Below are positions 1 through 6,731 of a stretch of 12,057 bases of DNA, in pieces; position 1 is the stretch's first letter; the number at the start of each line of letters is the position of its first letter. A program made the translations under genes and the position numbers. The notes beneath the pieces are model-generated. The model was not told the DNA's origin. It did not search any database and worked only from the letters and a program-made list of their open reading frames with translations. Source of the DNA: JBHIBA01 sp046758845 (GTDB taxonomy: Bacteria; UBA8248; JACPRG01; G963555815); assembly GCA_046758845.1 (NCBI GenBank), contig JBHIBA010000128.1, positions 1 to 12,057 of the forward strand, read 5' to 3'.

Positions 1-1247
1 CCCTGCTCGCTGGCCGAGGGGTCGAGGATGGCCCCGAGGGCCCCGCCGATGATCACCAGGTCCCGATCGGCCTGAACCCGGGTCGCGATGGCCCAAAGGA
101 CGTCCGATTCGTCGAAAACGTCCACGTCGTCGTCCACTATCACGACGAATTTCAGATAATGGTCCACGCCCAGGGCGATGGAGACGGCGTGTTTGGCCTC
201 CCCGGGTCGGGTTTGGCGCAGGGAGATGAAGGCCGTGAAGGCGGAGCACCCGGAGATGGGAACGTGGACGTCCTTGACGCCGGGGATGGATTTCCGAAGG
301 GCGTTGCACACCTCCACCTCCCGGAGGACGCCCACGGTGGTGATGTGGTCTCCCGCCCGTCCGGAGGCGATGCTCTGAAACCAGGCGTCTTCCCTCATGG
401 AGATGGCCTTGACCTGGAAGACGTGCTCGGTGCTTCGGGCGGAGAAGTACCCGGTAAATTCGCCGAAGGGTCCCTCCGGCTCGCGCACCCCCGAGAGGAA
501 CTCCCCCTCGATGACGATTTCGCTCCACGCCGGAACGAGAAGGTCGATGGTGGAGCACCGGGCGACCTCCATGGGTTCGCCGATCAACCCCCCGCAGACC
601 TGGAACTTGCTCACCTCCGGCGGCGGATAAGCGAGGGAACCCATGGCGATCACAGGATGCAGGCCCAGGCAGATCGCCGCCGGCATGTTCTCTCCGCGCT
701 CCTCGTACAGGCGCTGGTACTCGAACATCCGCCTGCGCGAATGCAGGCTGCACCCCATCTTCCGAGGCCCTTTGACCTCGAAGCGGTGGTAACCCTCCGT
801 CACCACTCCCGTGTCCGGGTGCTTGGCTACCACCATCCCCGCCGTGAGGTAGGGCCCGGCGTCTCCGGGGAAGTACGTGGGAACGGGGAGCCGGCCCAGG
901 TCCGCGTCCTCGCCTTTGCGAAGGATTTGCCGGAAAGGGGGGTCTTCCACGACCTTCGGGTCGATGTAATCTTTGAGGCGGCGGGCGTACTCGTCCGAGA
1001 GTTCGGATTCCGCGACCCTCAGGGCCTTGGCCAGGGAGCGCCGCCCGGCGACGACGTTGCAGACGACCGGGACTTCATGGCCCTTGACGTTGTCGAAGAA
1101 GAGGACCGGAAAGCGTCTTCGCCGCTCGAATTCGAGGACCGTGGCCATGATGTCGTATCTTAGATCTACGGGTTCGGCGACCCGGATCACCTCTTCGGGG
1201 AATTCTTCCTCAAACTCCCGGATGAAGCTCCGAAGATCCTGGTTCAT
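1..1247 (-). CDS. UbiD-family prenylated-FMN decarboxylase, 3' end outside the window
   Basis: The minus strand is open from an ATG at 1247 to the window edge, giving 415 residues without a stop. Bacterial UbiD proteins are near 490, so about 75 C-terminal residues are missing. UbiD enzymes reversibly (de)carboxylate aromatic or unsaturated acids using prenylated FMN made by UbiX. The active-site motif PEGPFGEFTGY is present with both acidic residues five apart (E258, E263, matching E277/E282 of fungal Fdc1), the arginine of the prFMN site is probably R155 in EGYHRFEV, and the EIVIEG metal-site segment is present. The usual Asn five residues before that Arg is Thr150 here, as in some subfamilies. 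GGAGAG lies 5 bases before the ATG. The substrate cannot be read from sequence; no ubiX is in the window. A quinone-pathway role is less likely than aromatic acid catabolism, but this is inference. Confidence 0.92.
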   Translation of the reverse strand, partial: MNQDLRSFIREFEEEFPEEVIRVAEPVDLRYDIMATVLEFERRRRFPVLFFDNVKGHEVPVVCNVVAGRRSLAKALRVAESELSDEYARRLKDYIDPKVVEDPPFRQILRKGEDADLGRLPVPTYFPGDAGPYLTAGMVVAKHPDTGVVTEGYHRFEVKGPRKMGCSLHSRRRMFEYQRLYEERGENMPAAICLGLHPVIAMGSLAYPPPEVSKFQVCGGLIGEPMEVARCSTIDLLVPAWSEIVIEGEFLSGVREPEGPFGEFTGYFSARSTEHVFQVKAISMREDAWFQSIASGRAGDHITTVGVLREVEVCNALRKSIPGVKDVHVPISGCSAFTAFISLRQTRPGEAKHAVSIALGVDHYLKFVVIVDDDVDVFDESDVLWAIATRVQADRDLVIIGGALGAILDPSASEQ

Positions 1248-1603
1248 TGTCTCTCTCCGTTGCGCGGCCAACGCCCTTTCGCGACGGTCGGGGAAAAGCC
1301 CTCGGGGGATTTCGCCAGTTCATTTTGCAAAAGCAAGGAATCTATTCTAACAGAGTCTGTCAGAAAAATTCGAGATTCGCGGAGGCCGATCTTTCCGGGG
1401 ACAGATTATGGTTGAAGCTAAAAACAAAGGGGAAGTAAAATCCATTACACAAAATGGAGATCATGGAAGATGTGCGAGAGGTTCAAAAGCTAGATAATTC
1501 CTGCGCCAAGCTACACGTTTACAATCTGAATCCTAGCACCGGGTAGCGACTGCTCCTCAACGGGAGAAACCTTCAAAGACTAACTCAACATGCAAAAATA
1601 TGA
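1248..1603. other. Intergenic region between methyltransferase and ubiD-like gene
   Basis: These 356 bases hold no convincing gene; the short open frames have no ribosome binding site or family resemblance. The part from about 1380 is noticeably AT-richer than the ubiD-like gene and resembles the acquired stretch to its right. It contains the dyad at 1347-1363, listed separately. I see no strong rho-independent terminator downstream of the methyltransferase, so read-through into the ubiD-like gene is possible but the distance makes an own promoter more likely. Confidence 0.6.
1347..1363. promoter_or_regulatory. 17-base dyad, possible operator upstream of the ubiD-like gene
   Basis: CTAACAGA-G-TCTGTCAG is a near-perfect inverted repeat (7 of 8 pairs, one-base centre) 100 bases upstream of the ubiD-like start. 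On the minus strand it overlaps TAGAAT (1344-1349), a 5/6 match to a sigma70 -10 box, although no good -35 is seen at 16-18 bases. Overlap of a dyad with a -10 box is typical of a repressor operator. The protein that would bind is unknown. Confidence 0.35.
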
Positions 1604-2281
1604 TTATACTGGGCGGTCAGCCTTGATAATGCGGCCCGGAAATACCGCTGGTGCGGCTTTAGAATAAATCTTGTATGGCTCCAATGATCTAATCACAAAG
1701 CCTGCATTCTGGACGTCTTCCACGGTCCTTCGGTTCCAATTGCAGCCCATTTTGTTTACACGGAGCCAGACTGGGTTAAACAGATCCAGAAGCGGGCCGG
1801 CCAGCCAATGTTCGCTGCGGACATGTTCCATCAAGCGGATCTGTCCTCCAGCGCGGAGCACCCGTTTGAACTCTTCCAGGGTCTTCGAGGGTGAGGTGAC
1901 ACTGCAAAGGACCTCCGAAGTGGTGACTGCATCGAATGACGCGTCTTCGAAAGGAAGTTCTTCCCCCACGCCCGGTAAAACACGAATCTCGGCTGCAGCA
2001 TTTTTCGCGGCCCCTTCGGCCTCAGCCCGAAAGTCATCGTCTGGTTCGATCCCAGTGACCCTGGCCTCCGGTTTGTAATAGGAAAACGTTGCTCCAGTCC
2101 CTGTTCCGATTTCAAGAATATCGCCGTCGCGGTCTCCAACCAGGCTCGTCCGAAACTCAGCGAGACCATCAGCATCGAGCTCCTTTGACATTTTTTTCAG
2201 GAACTCGACGGGGCCCAATTCCCTCTGAAGTTTTTGGATCCTGGGGCCATGTCGGAAAAAGTAGTAAATTTCTCTGATCAT
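1604..2281 (-). CDS. Class I SAM-dependent methyltransferase, METTL7-like
   Basis: A 225-residue soluble protein with a Rossmann-type SAM-binding fold. Motif I is ILEIGTGTGAT at residues 55-65, the acidic ribose-binding residue is E79, LPFEDASFDAV lies at 109-119 and the VLRAGG turn at 141-146. The C-terminal part has W-R-x-N-K-x-GC-N-x-x-R-x-T followed by an AGF segment and a final P-x-x-x-P-G turn, which is the pattern of METTL7A/B-type enzymes; the human members methylate alkyl thiols. Substrate here is unknown, and a thiol or selenol acceptor is only a suggestion. It starts 35 bases downstream of the lipoprotein gene on the same strand, so the two may be co-transcribed. Its base composition is lower in GC than the ubiD-like gene. 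Ribosome binding site is weak (AAGAAAAGAC before the ATG). Confidence 0.85.
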   Translation of the reverse strand: MIREIYYFFRHGPRIQKLQRELGPVEFLKKMSKELDADGLAEFRTSLVGDRDGDILEIGTGTGATFSYYKPEARVTGIEPDDDFRAEAEGAAKNAAAEIRVLPGVGEELPFEDASFDAVTTSEVLCSVTSPSKTLEEFKRVLRAGGQIRLMEHVRSEHWLAGPLLDLFNPVWLRVNKMGCNWNRRTVEDVQNAGFVIRSLEPYKIYSKAAPAVFPGRIIKADRPV

Positions 2282-2316
2282 GTCTTTTCTTGCCTAACGG
2301 CGATCCTGAACCAACG

Positions 2317-2913
2317 TCATTCTTTCTTCGAAATAATCTTTTCTAGAGTCTCCGGCCAATAATACACTTTCTTCATTTTCTCAACGCGTTTCTTATCATA
2401 ACTTCTAAATCCATAAATCCTCGATTGAACAAGCTCACTTCCGTATCCTCTCTCGATTGCTATTCTATCAGCCTCATGTTCTACTCTCTGCTTGGTGGCA
2501 ACAGAAAATGGGTAGTACCGCACGAACAGCATCCTACTAAAGAATGAGCGTCGCTCATAAGAAACCATATGTGATAATTCATGAGCAAATAAACCGATTA
2601 CCGCTTCTTTTGGCCATTGATACTTATTGAGTTTGTTAATGTTAATGAATAGATTCAAAGAGAAAGGCGATGCGTAACCAAAAACTTTCATATCTTTGAA
2701 AATGAGTTTAGATTTTTTTGGAGTATCAATGAACGATGTTTTCGTAAGTTCATTGTATATTTTTGCGAGATCACTTTTTGAGTAATGTATCATAGTTTTG
2801 TGCTGTTTAATTGCTGAAAGAGACTCATCATCATGTGGGTTCGATTTTGTAACAGAATGACAGCCAGTCGTTAAAACAGAAAAAAGAAGAAATGCGATGA
2901 TAGTATGTTTCAT
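2317..2913 (-). CDS. AT-rich lipoprotein zinc metallopeptidase, M48-like
   Basis: A 198-residue protein beginning with a lipoprotein signal peptide (lipobox LTTGC, lipidated Cys18), so the mature protein should be anchored at a membrane facing the periplasm. The gluzincin site is HELSH (H111, E112, H115), with a second motif VEHEAD whose E145 and D149 match the ExxAD motif carrying the third zinc ligand of M48 peptidases. It is shorter than most M48 proteins, with the metal site in the second half. Base composition is strikingly AT-rich (AAA, ATA and TTT codons common) compared with the GC-rich neighbours, which points to horizontal transfer. AAAAAGGAAAAT before the ATG is a good ribosome binding site; directly upstream is the decayed intron end. 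Specific substrate unknown; membrane or envelope quality control is the usual role of relatives. Confidence 0.85.
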   Translation of the reverse strand: MKHTIIAFLLFSVLTTGCHSVTKSNPHDDESLSAIKQHKTMIHYSKSDLAKIYNELTKTSFIDTPKKSKLIFKDMKVFGYASPFSLNLFININKLNKYQWPKEAVIGLFAHELSHMVSYERRSFFSRMLFVRYYPFSVATKQRVEHEADRIAIERGYGSELVQSRIYGFRSYDKKRVEKMKKVYYWPETLEKIISKKE

Positions 2914-3459
2914 ATTTTCCTTTTTGCACCGGGTAGCTCACCGGCCTTGCGGCCGGATGGCCCCTCGGAACCAGGACTTGAGAGTTTCCCCCTCATGCGG
3001 CTCAAGGACCGTTAAGGCCTGCCTTGTGGAGAAACCCGTAAGTAAAACTAATAACTTACGTCGCGTTAATAACTGGCTGTCAGTAATATGAACCGGGATT
3101 TCCCATTTCAAATCCGGACTGGCTTGGATCGACCACTCGTTGCTGTGTAGCCGGATTAGACCCCTCTCTACCGAGCCTGTCAACCCCATTTTGAGCCAAT
3201 TGAACCGAGATTTGTGCGGTATCCGGCATTGGGAAACGATGCCACCGCTGTAGGTAAGCGAGCTTTCCCAGCATGTCAACCTGGAAGGGACGGAACATTC
3301 ACGATTTTGCCCTCGGGTGAGCTGCGCTCATAGCGGTTAGACCGGCACTGGCCGCAATCGGTTGACTCGGTCGAAGATGAAGACGAAAACTTCCCTGGAT
3401 ACGGCTACCTCGGCCAACTGAAAGATGATGCGCCACGCATGACGCATCAACCGGTTGTC
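2914..3459. other. Gene-free stretch with a decayed group II intron end
   Basis: No supportable protein gene lies here. The open frames on the minus strand between 2938 and 3298 have no recognisable domain and no clear ribosome binding site. The left part (2930-3010) carries the intron domain V/VI remnant; 3011-3298 may be more of the same element, including a 7-bp stem CGTAAGT/ACTTACG at 3037-3060, but I cannot assign it. I see nothing in 3299-3459 beyond a 10-base palindrome CAACCGGTTG downstream of the dehydrogenase. Confidence 0.5.
2930..3010 (-). mobile_element. Group II intron 3' remnant (domains V and VI)
   Basis: Read on the minus strand, 3003-2968 has the features of a group II intron domain V: GAGCCG start with the AGC catalytic triad, an upper stem closing a GAAA loop, a two-base bulge region and a GGTTC 3' strand that pairs with GAGCC. 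It is followed by a hairpin CCGGCC-GCAA-GGCCGG (2956-2941) and GTGAGCTACCCGG, resembling domain VI and the 3' splice end. Mispairs in the lower domain V helix (C, extra T) and the lack of a reverse transcriptase or domain I upstream indicate a dead fragment. The 3' end lies only about 15 bases before the lipoprotein start, so the remnant forms part of that gene's leader. The identification rests on my memory of the consensus. Confidence 0.6.
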
Positions 3460-4533
3460 TCACGGCTTGACGGCGACGCGAAGCGGATTGCCCTCGCGCT
3501 TTCTGAACATCTCCATGGCCTGGCCGATCTCGTCCAAGGGGAACTCGTGCGTCAAAAGCCGCCGGGCGTTCACGGCCCCCTCGGCCACGAGCTGGATCGA
3601 CCGGGGATAGCAGTTGGGCGAGCCGCGCGCCCCCAAGATGCTGATCTCGTCCAGGACGAGCCGGTCGGTCTTGATGGGGACCTGTTGGCCGCCGTTGATG
3701 CCCTCCAGAACGACGCGCCCGCCGCGCTTGACCATCCCGATGGCGTGCTGGACGGCCTCGGGCGAGCCCGCGCACTCCACCACCAGGTCGGCCCCGTAGC
3801 CGTTGGTATCGTCCATGACGACGGCGACCGGGTCTTCCTTCGTGACGTCGATGGCCACGTCCACGCCCAGCTCTTTGGCGATCTCCAAGCGGGGGCCGCG
3901 CCCGGTGATGTACGTCTTCGACGCCCCGTAATGTTTCGCCAGCTCGAACACCGACAGGCCCAGAAGCCCCGGCCCCGTGATGGCCACCTTGTCGCCGGGC
4001 TCCACGCGGCCTCCCCGGTCCAGGGCGTGCATGGCGACGACGACTTGGTTGACGATGACCCCTTCCTGCCATCCTATCGAATCGGGGATCTTGTGCAGGT
4101 TCGTCGGGGGCGCAACCCCGTACTCGCTGAAGGCCCCGTCGTAGGTGTGGCCCAGGAGGCGGTAGCCGCCGTCCGGCTTGGTCGCGTTCTCGCAGAGGTG
4201 ATAGCTGCCGGCGATGCAGCGCGCGCACTGTTTGCACCCGATGGTGGGTTCCACAATGACGCGGTCGCCCACCTTCAGGTCCCGCTTGACGTTCTTGCCC
4301 AGCGCCACCACCGCCCCGCACCATTCGTGTCCCTGGATGAACGGATACTGGGGGGGCCAGTGCGGGCGCATGTGGCCCGAAAGGATGTGAATGTCAGTGC
4401 CGCAAATGCCGCACGCCTCGACGCGGACCAGAACATCGTCGGGCTCATAGACGGGAAGGGGAACCTGCTCGACCCGGATGTCGTTTGCCCCGTGCGTGAC
4501 GGCGGCCTTCATCGTTTTCGGAAGGGAAGCCAA
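3460..4533 (-). CDS. Zinc-dependent medium-chain alcohol dehydrogenase
   Basis: A 357-residue cytoplasmic oxidoreductase of the MDR superfamily, with the usual length. The N-terminal GroES-like domain has the catalytic zinc residues Cys44, His69 and Glu70 (GHEW), and a structural zinc lobe C100-x2-C103-x2-C106-x7-C114. The nucleotide-binding domain has GPGLLG near residue 190. It is closest in feel to the sorbitol/threonine/butanediol dehydrogenase branch; the substrate, presumably a polyol or secondary alcohol with NAD(P), is not determinable. The start is TTG at 4533, supported by AAGGAG six bases upstream; the first ATG (4512, residue 8) has no such site. A promoter lies 60 bases upstream. 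It stands alone, separated from the lipoprotein by over 500 bases, and has the GC-rich composition of the host. Confidence 0.93.
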   Translation of the reverse strand: MASLPKTMKAAVTHGANDIRVEQVPLPVYEPDDVLVRVEACGICGTDIHILSGHMRPHWPPQYPFIQGHEWCGAVVALGKNVKRDLKVGDRVIVEPTIGCKQCARCIAGSYHLCENATKPDGGYRLLGHTYDGAFSEYGVAPPTNLHKIPDSIGWQEGVIVNQVVVAMHALDRGGRVEPGDKVAITGPGLLGLSVFELAKHYGASKTYITGRGPRLEIAKELGVDVAIDVTKEDPVAVVMDDTNGYGADLVVECAGSPEAVQHAIGMVKRGGRVVLEGINGGQQVPIKTDRLVLDEISILGARGSPNCYPRSIQLVAEGAVNARRLLTHEFPLDEIGQAMEMFRKREGNPLRVAVKP

Positions 4534-4592
4534 TTTGTTCTCCTTCTGCTTGAGTTTTGCGATCTTCAGACGAAATAGAACGATGTCTTTTG

Positions 4593-4621
4593 ATTTTAGC
4601 TTGATGCCGGGTTTCTGTCAC
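4593..4621 (-). promoter_or_regulatory. Sigma70-like promoter for the alcohol dehydrogenase
   Basis: On the minus strand GTGACA (-35, 5 of 6) and TAAAAT (-10, 5 of 6) are separated by exactly 17 bases, about 60 bases upstream of the TTG start codon. No competing match of this quality was seen between it and the gene. Confidence 0.55.
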
Positions 4622-4825
4622 GGCGTTCTCAGGGACGCAAGTGTCTGATTCCTGGGGGGCCTTTTTGGGCACTGGCGTGCCGGCCGAGCGGCGGTTGGGA
4701 GCATGTCTGCTTAAGCCGGGCGTCTTTGGCGCACACCTTTCGAGAGGTGATTAAACGGCACGCAAGTGCGGAAACCTGACGCGGTGCGTCCGGCCCCCCC
4801 AGACCCCCTGGAAAACTTTTGTTTC

Positions 4826-4865
4826 GCGAAAGAGGGCGGCCCCTGATGGGGCCGCCCTCTTTCGC
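4826..4865. repeat. Perfect 18-bp hairpin in the core of element A
   Basis: GCGAAAGAGGGCGGCCCC and its exact complement flank a TGAT loop. It has no following T-run on either strand, so it is not a standard rho-independent terminator. The shorter equivalent in element B is at 11701-11727. Confidence 0.8.
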
Positions 4866-4975
4866 CCAAAGAATCAAGCAACCGAGGGGGCACGCGCAAC
4901 CGACTCGGCCAAGCCCACACTTGACCCAAAGCAGGCCGAGAGTCTAGCTCGGCCGTCAAAAGTTTTGCGGGGGGG

Positions 4976-5010
4976 TGTGGGGGGGCGCCTTTCAAAAAGC
5001 GCCCCCCACA
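4976..5010. repeat. G/C-run hairpin in the right module of element A
   Basis: TGTGGGGGG(G)CGC pairs with GCGCCCCCCACA around a CTTTCAAAAA loop. On the minus strand the hairpin is preceded by TTTTTTG; on the plus strand it is followed by AAAAAA. It could stop transcription on the plus strand weakly, but the tail is A-rich rather than T-rich. The equivalent module in element B contains an extra 25-base insertion in the loop. Confidence 0.6.
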
Positions 5011-5243
5011 AAAAAGCCAGCACGCCAGTGCCCAAAAAGGCCCCCTGGGTTTTTTCCGACTCCGAGGGATCAACCGAAGCGGTGCGCCGTTTTCGGGAAT
5101 ATTTACGTCTGGCGGGTCGTTATTCTACCCGAAGGGGTTGCGACCGACTGTTTCGGGCACCGCGGCGCGAAGGCCGAGTCTGGCAGGCCGCGGACGGCAA
5201 CTTTCCGGCCTTGTTCTGGTAAGATAGAAAGGATGAGGAGTCC

Positions 5244-5828
5244 ATGAGCATGCGGACCTCTTTGCAGGCGATTCTTTTCCAGCTCGTTTGGACCGTCGCG
5301 GTCCTTTCGCTTCTCACGGCGGCGGGCGTCGCCTTCAGCGCGGAATCGCTGTCCCTCGGGCGGGAAGCGCCGGCTTTTGTCGCGCGGGACGCCCGTGGCA
5401 AGACCTTCGACCTCGCGTCTTTTCGGGGAAAGCGGCCTTTGATCCTGGTGTTCTACCGGGGTTATTTCTGACCCTTTTGCGAACAGCAGCTCGTCGGGCT
5501 GCAAGGCGTCTACGAAGAAATCAAAATGCTCGGGGGAGAACTGGTCGCCATCAGCTCCGACCCGGCCTCGACGGCTCGGGGAACCCTCAAAGGCTGGCGG
5601 TTGAAGTTTCCCCTGATTCCCGATTCCCGGAAAAAAATCATCCACCTGTACGGGGTCTACAACCCCCGCACCCGCCTGGCTCACCCCACCACTTTCATTG
5701 TGGATCGGCAGGGGAAGATCCGATGGGTCTATCGTGGTAAGAACTTCACTGACCGGCCGGCCGCTAAATTGGTCCTGGAAGAGTTCCGAAAGCTCGCCAC
5801 CGGCAAGCTCGCTCCCCCCGCTTCGTAA
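5244..5828 (+). CDS. Selenocysteine-containing peroxiredoxin (AhpC/TSA-like), UGA read through at codon 76
   Basis: Two in-frame segments separated only by TGA at 5469-5471 join into one 194-residue thioredoxin-fold peroxiredoxin. The segment is VFYRGYF-U-PFC, where the family normally has YRGxWCPxC, so the TGA sits exactly on the catalytic (peroxidatic) cysteine and gives U76-x-x-C79. The second segment begins directly with PFCEQQL and carries the cis-proline loop HPTTFIVD and the closing strand, with no loss of frame. An N-terminal hydrophobic stretch (residues 9-32, AFSA junction) is a signal peptide or anchor, placing the enzyme outside the cytoplasm. AGGAG is four bases before the chosen ATG. 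A SECIS-like hairpin follows the UGA. Predicted role is thiol-dependent reduction of peroxides or disulfides. Automatic calls would give two truncated proteins. A nonsense pseudogene is the alternative, less likely given position and neighbours. Confidence 0.88.
5469..5506 (+). promoter_or_regulatory. UGA codon and bacterial SECIS-like hairpin
   Basis: Downstream of the TGA, GCAGCTC (5486-5492) pairs with GGGCTGC (5496-5502) through seven pairs including one G-U, leaving the loop GUC. The loop starts with G followed by U and lies 21 bases after the UGA, within the roughly 16-37 base range described for bacterial SECIS elements. CCTT/AAGG (5473-5476, 5503-5506) can extend the stem after an internal loop. 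Such a hairpin binds SelB and recruits Sec-tRNA. It lies inside the coding frame, as is usual in bacteria. Confidence 0.65.
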
Positions 5829-5872
5829 CCCCGGACCGCCCGTAAGGCGCGTCGCCCACAGCAGGGACTTCC

Positions 5873-6661
5873 ATGATCCGCAGGGACTGGGAAGGAGACT
5901 GGCTCCTCATCTCTCAGCCGGAGCACGCCCGGCTCTCAGGCCTGTTGGCCGAACACTGGGGATCGGAAGACTTTTTCCGTCCGGAGCCCTGGCAAGAAGT
6001 CCGGGTGGCGACGTTCGAGCACGACAACGGGTGGCGCGATTGGGAAAAGCGGCCCGCCCTGAACGCTGATGGCGCTCCCGCGCATTTCACCGAAACCCCG
6101 CTGGACGTCAACTTCGACATCTTCCGCCGCGGCGTGAAACGGCTCCACGACCAGGGAAACCCTTACGCCGCGGCCCTCGTCAGCCGACATGCGGCCAACG
6201 TGTATGCGAGCGTCCGCAGGGTTCGGCCCGTGAAACCTCAGGAAGAGGCCGAGATCGACGGCTACATCGCCGAGCAGGAAGGATGGCAGGGGGAGATCGG
6301 TCGCGAGCTGATCGCACGGCCGGGCTACGAGCGGGCGGCCACGAAGGAAGGCATCTACCGCAACGGCCGGTTTGTGACGACGCTGGATGCATTCTCACTC
6401 GTGCTTTGCTGCGGATGGGCACTTCTGGATCGCTTCCAAGAGGTCCCGGTCGGGGAGGACGGATTCACCCCCCTGGGCATTGAGCTCGTAGACGGGGTTG
6501 TTCTCCGCGTGAGGCCCTGGCCCTTTGATTGTGCTGCGTTGGAGTTCCCCGCGCGCGGCCGGCGCCTTCCCTCAAGCCCCTTCCGAACCACCAGCGACTT
6601 CCACACTGCTCTTGAGCAAACCCCTCCCACGGAAATCGTTTTCCGCGTAACGCCCGGCTGA
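5873..6661 (+). CDS. DUF3891 family protein
   Basis: A 262-residue soluble protein starting MIRRDWEGDWLLISQPEHAR, the characteristic opening of DUF3891, with the second hallmark HDNGWRDWE at residues 50-58. Conserved His, Asp and Arg residues (H18, R20, H50, D51, and a later RH pair in VSRHAANVY) suggest an active or metal site but no activity is established for the family. It begins 44 bases after the selenoprotein stop on the same strand, so co-transcription is plausible. A modest GGGA precedes the ATG. Length and composition are ordinary for the family and the host. Confidence 0.85.
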   Translation: MIRRDWEGDWLLISQPEHARLSGLLAEHWGSEDFFRPEPWQEVRVATFEHDNGWRDWEKRPALNADGAPAHFTETPLDVNFDIFRRGVKRLHDQGNPYAAALVSRHAANVYASVRRVRPVKPQEEAEIDGYIAEQEGWQGEIGRELIARPGYERAATKEGIYRNGRFVTTLDAFSLVLCCGWALLDRFQEVPVGEDGFTPLGIELVDGVVLRVRPWPFDCAALEFPARGRRLPSSPFRTTSDFHTALEQTPPTEIVFRVTPG

Positions 6662-6731
6662 TCCTCTCGCGCTCGGGCACGTGCCGTTTTGTGTGTTGAA
6701 AATGAGAGCGCAGGGTTCAGCGAGTTGTTCC

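Larger units (their letters stand above)
4651..5048. repeat. Repeat element A, 398-bp MITE-like unit with terminal inverted repeats
   Basis: The ends are inverted repeats of about 33 bases (4651-4684 and 5016-5048) sharing the identical 20-mer CCTTTTTGGGCACTGGCGTG, with a run of Gs outside and C-GGC inside. Between them lie, in order, a flank conserved with element B (about 4659-4811), a core bounded by AAAACTTTTG (4812-4821) and CAAAAGTTTT (4957-4966), and a G-rich hairpin module (4967-5015). It encodes no protein I can support. A target-site duplication is not obvious. Size, terminal repeats and lack of coding suggest a non-autonomous mobile element or a dispersed structured repeat. Confidence 0.75.
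4534..5243. other. Gene-free region holding the dehydrogenase promoter and repeat element A
   Basis: No protein gene is supported in these 710 bases. 4534-4650 holds the dehydrogenase leader and promoter. 4651-5048 is the hairpin-rich repeat element A. 5049-5243 is the leader of the selenoprotein gene, where I see no good sigma70 promoter. The open frames crossing this region are by-products of its palindromic, GC-rich sequence. Confidence 0.7.

Noticed and set aside
159..1163. Plus-strand open frame of 334 codons over the ubiD-like gene
   Set aside because: Antisense shadow of a clear UbiD-family frame; composition is Gly/Asp/Arg-rich with no domain.
3299..4324. Minus-strand 341-codon frame
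   Set aside because: Overlaps the dehydrogenase in another frame; Arg/Gly/Pro-rich and without motifs.
3439..4578. Plus-strand 379-codon frame
   Set aside because: Antisense to the dehydrogenase; the opposite strand has all zinc and nucleotide motifs.
4826..4865. Rho-independent terminator
   Set aside because: Excellent stem but no U-tract on either side; kept as a repeat hairpin.
5469..5471. TGA as a sequencing error, frameshift or pseudogene stop
   Set aside because: The frame is the same on both sides and the codon falls exactly on the catalytic residue with a SECIS-like hairpin after it; selenocysteine explains all of this.
5103..5684. Minus-strand 193-codon frame across the UGA site
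   Set aside because: It is open across the TGA only because it is antisense; it shows no domain, while the plus strand is a clear peroxiredoxin.
6665..6690. Terminator between the DUF3891 gene and the cyclase
   Set aside because: GGCACGTGCC followed by GTTTTG is a loopless palindrome with a short T-run, too weak to call.
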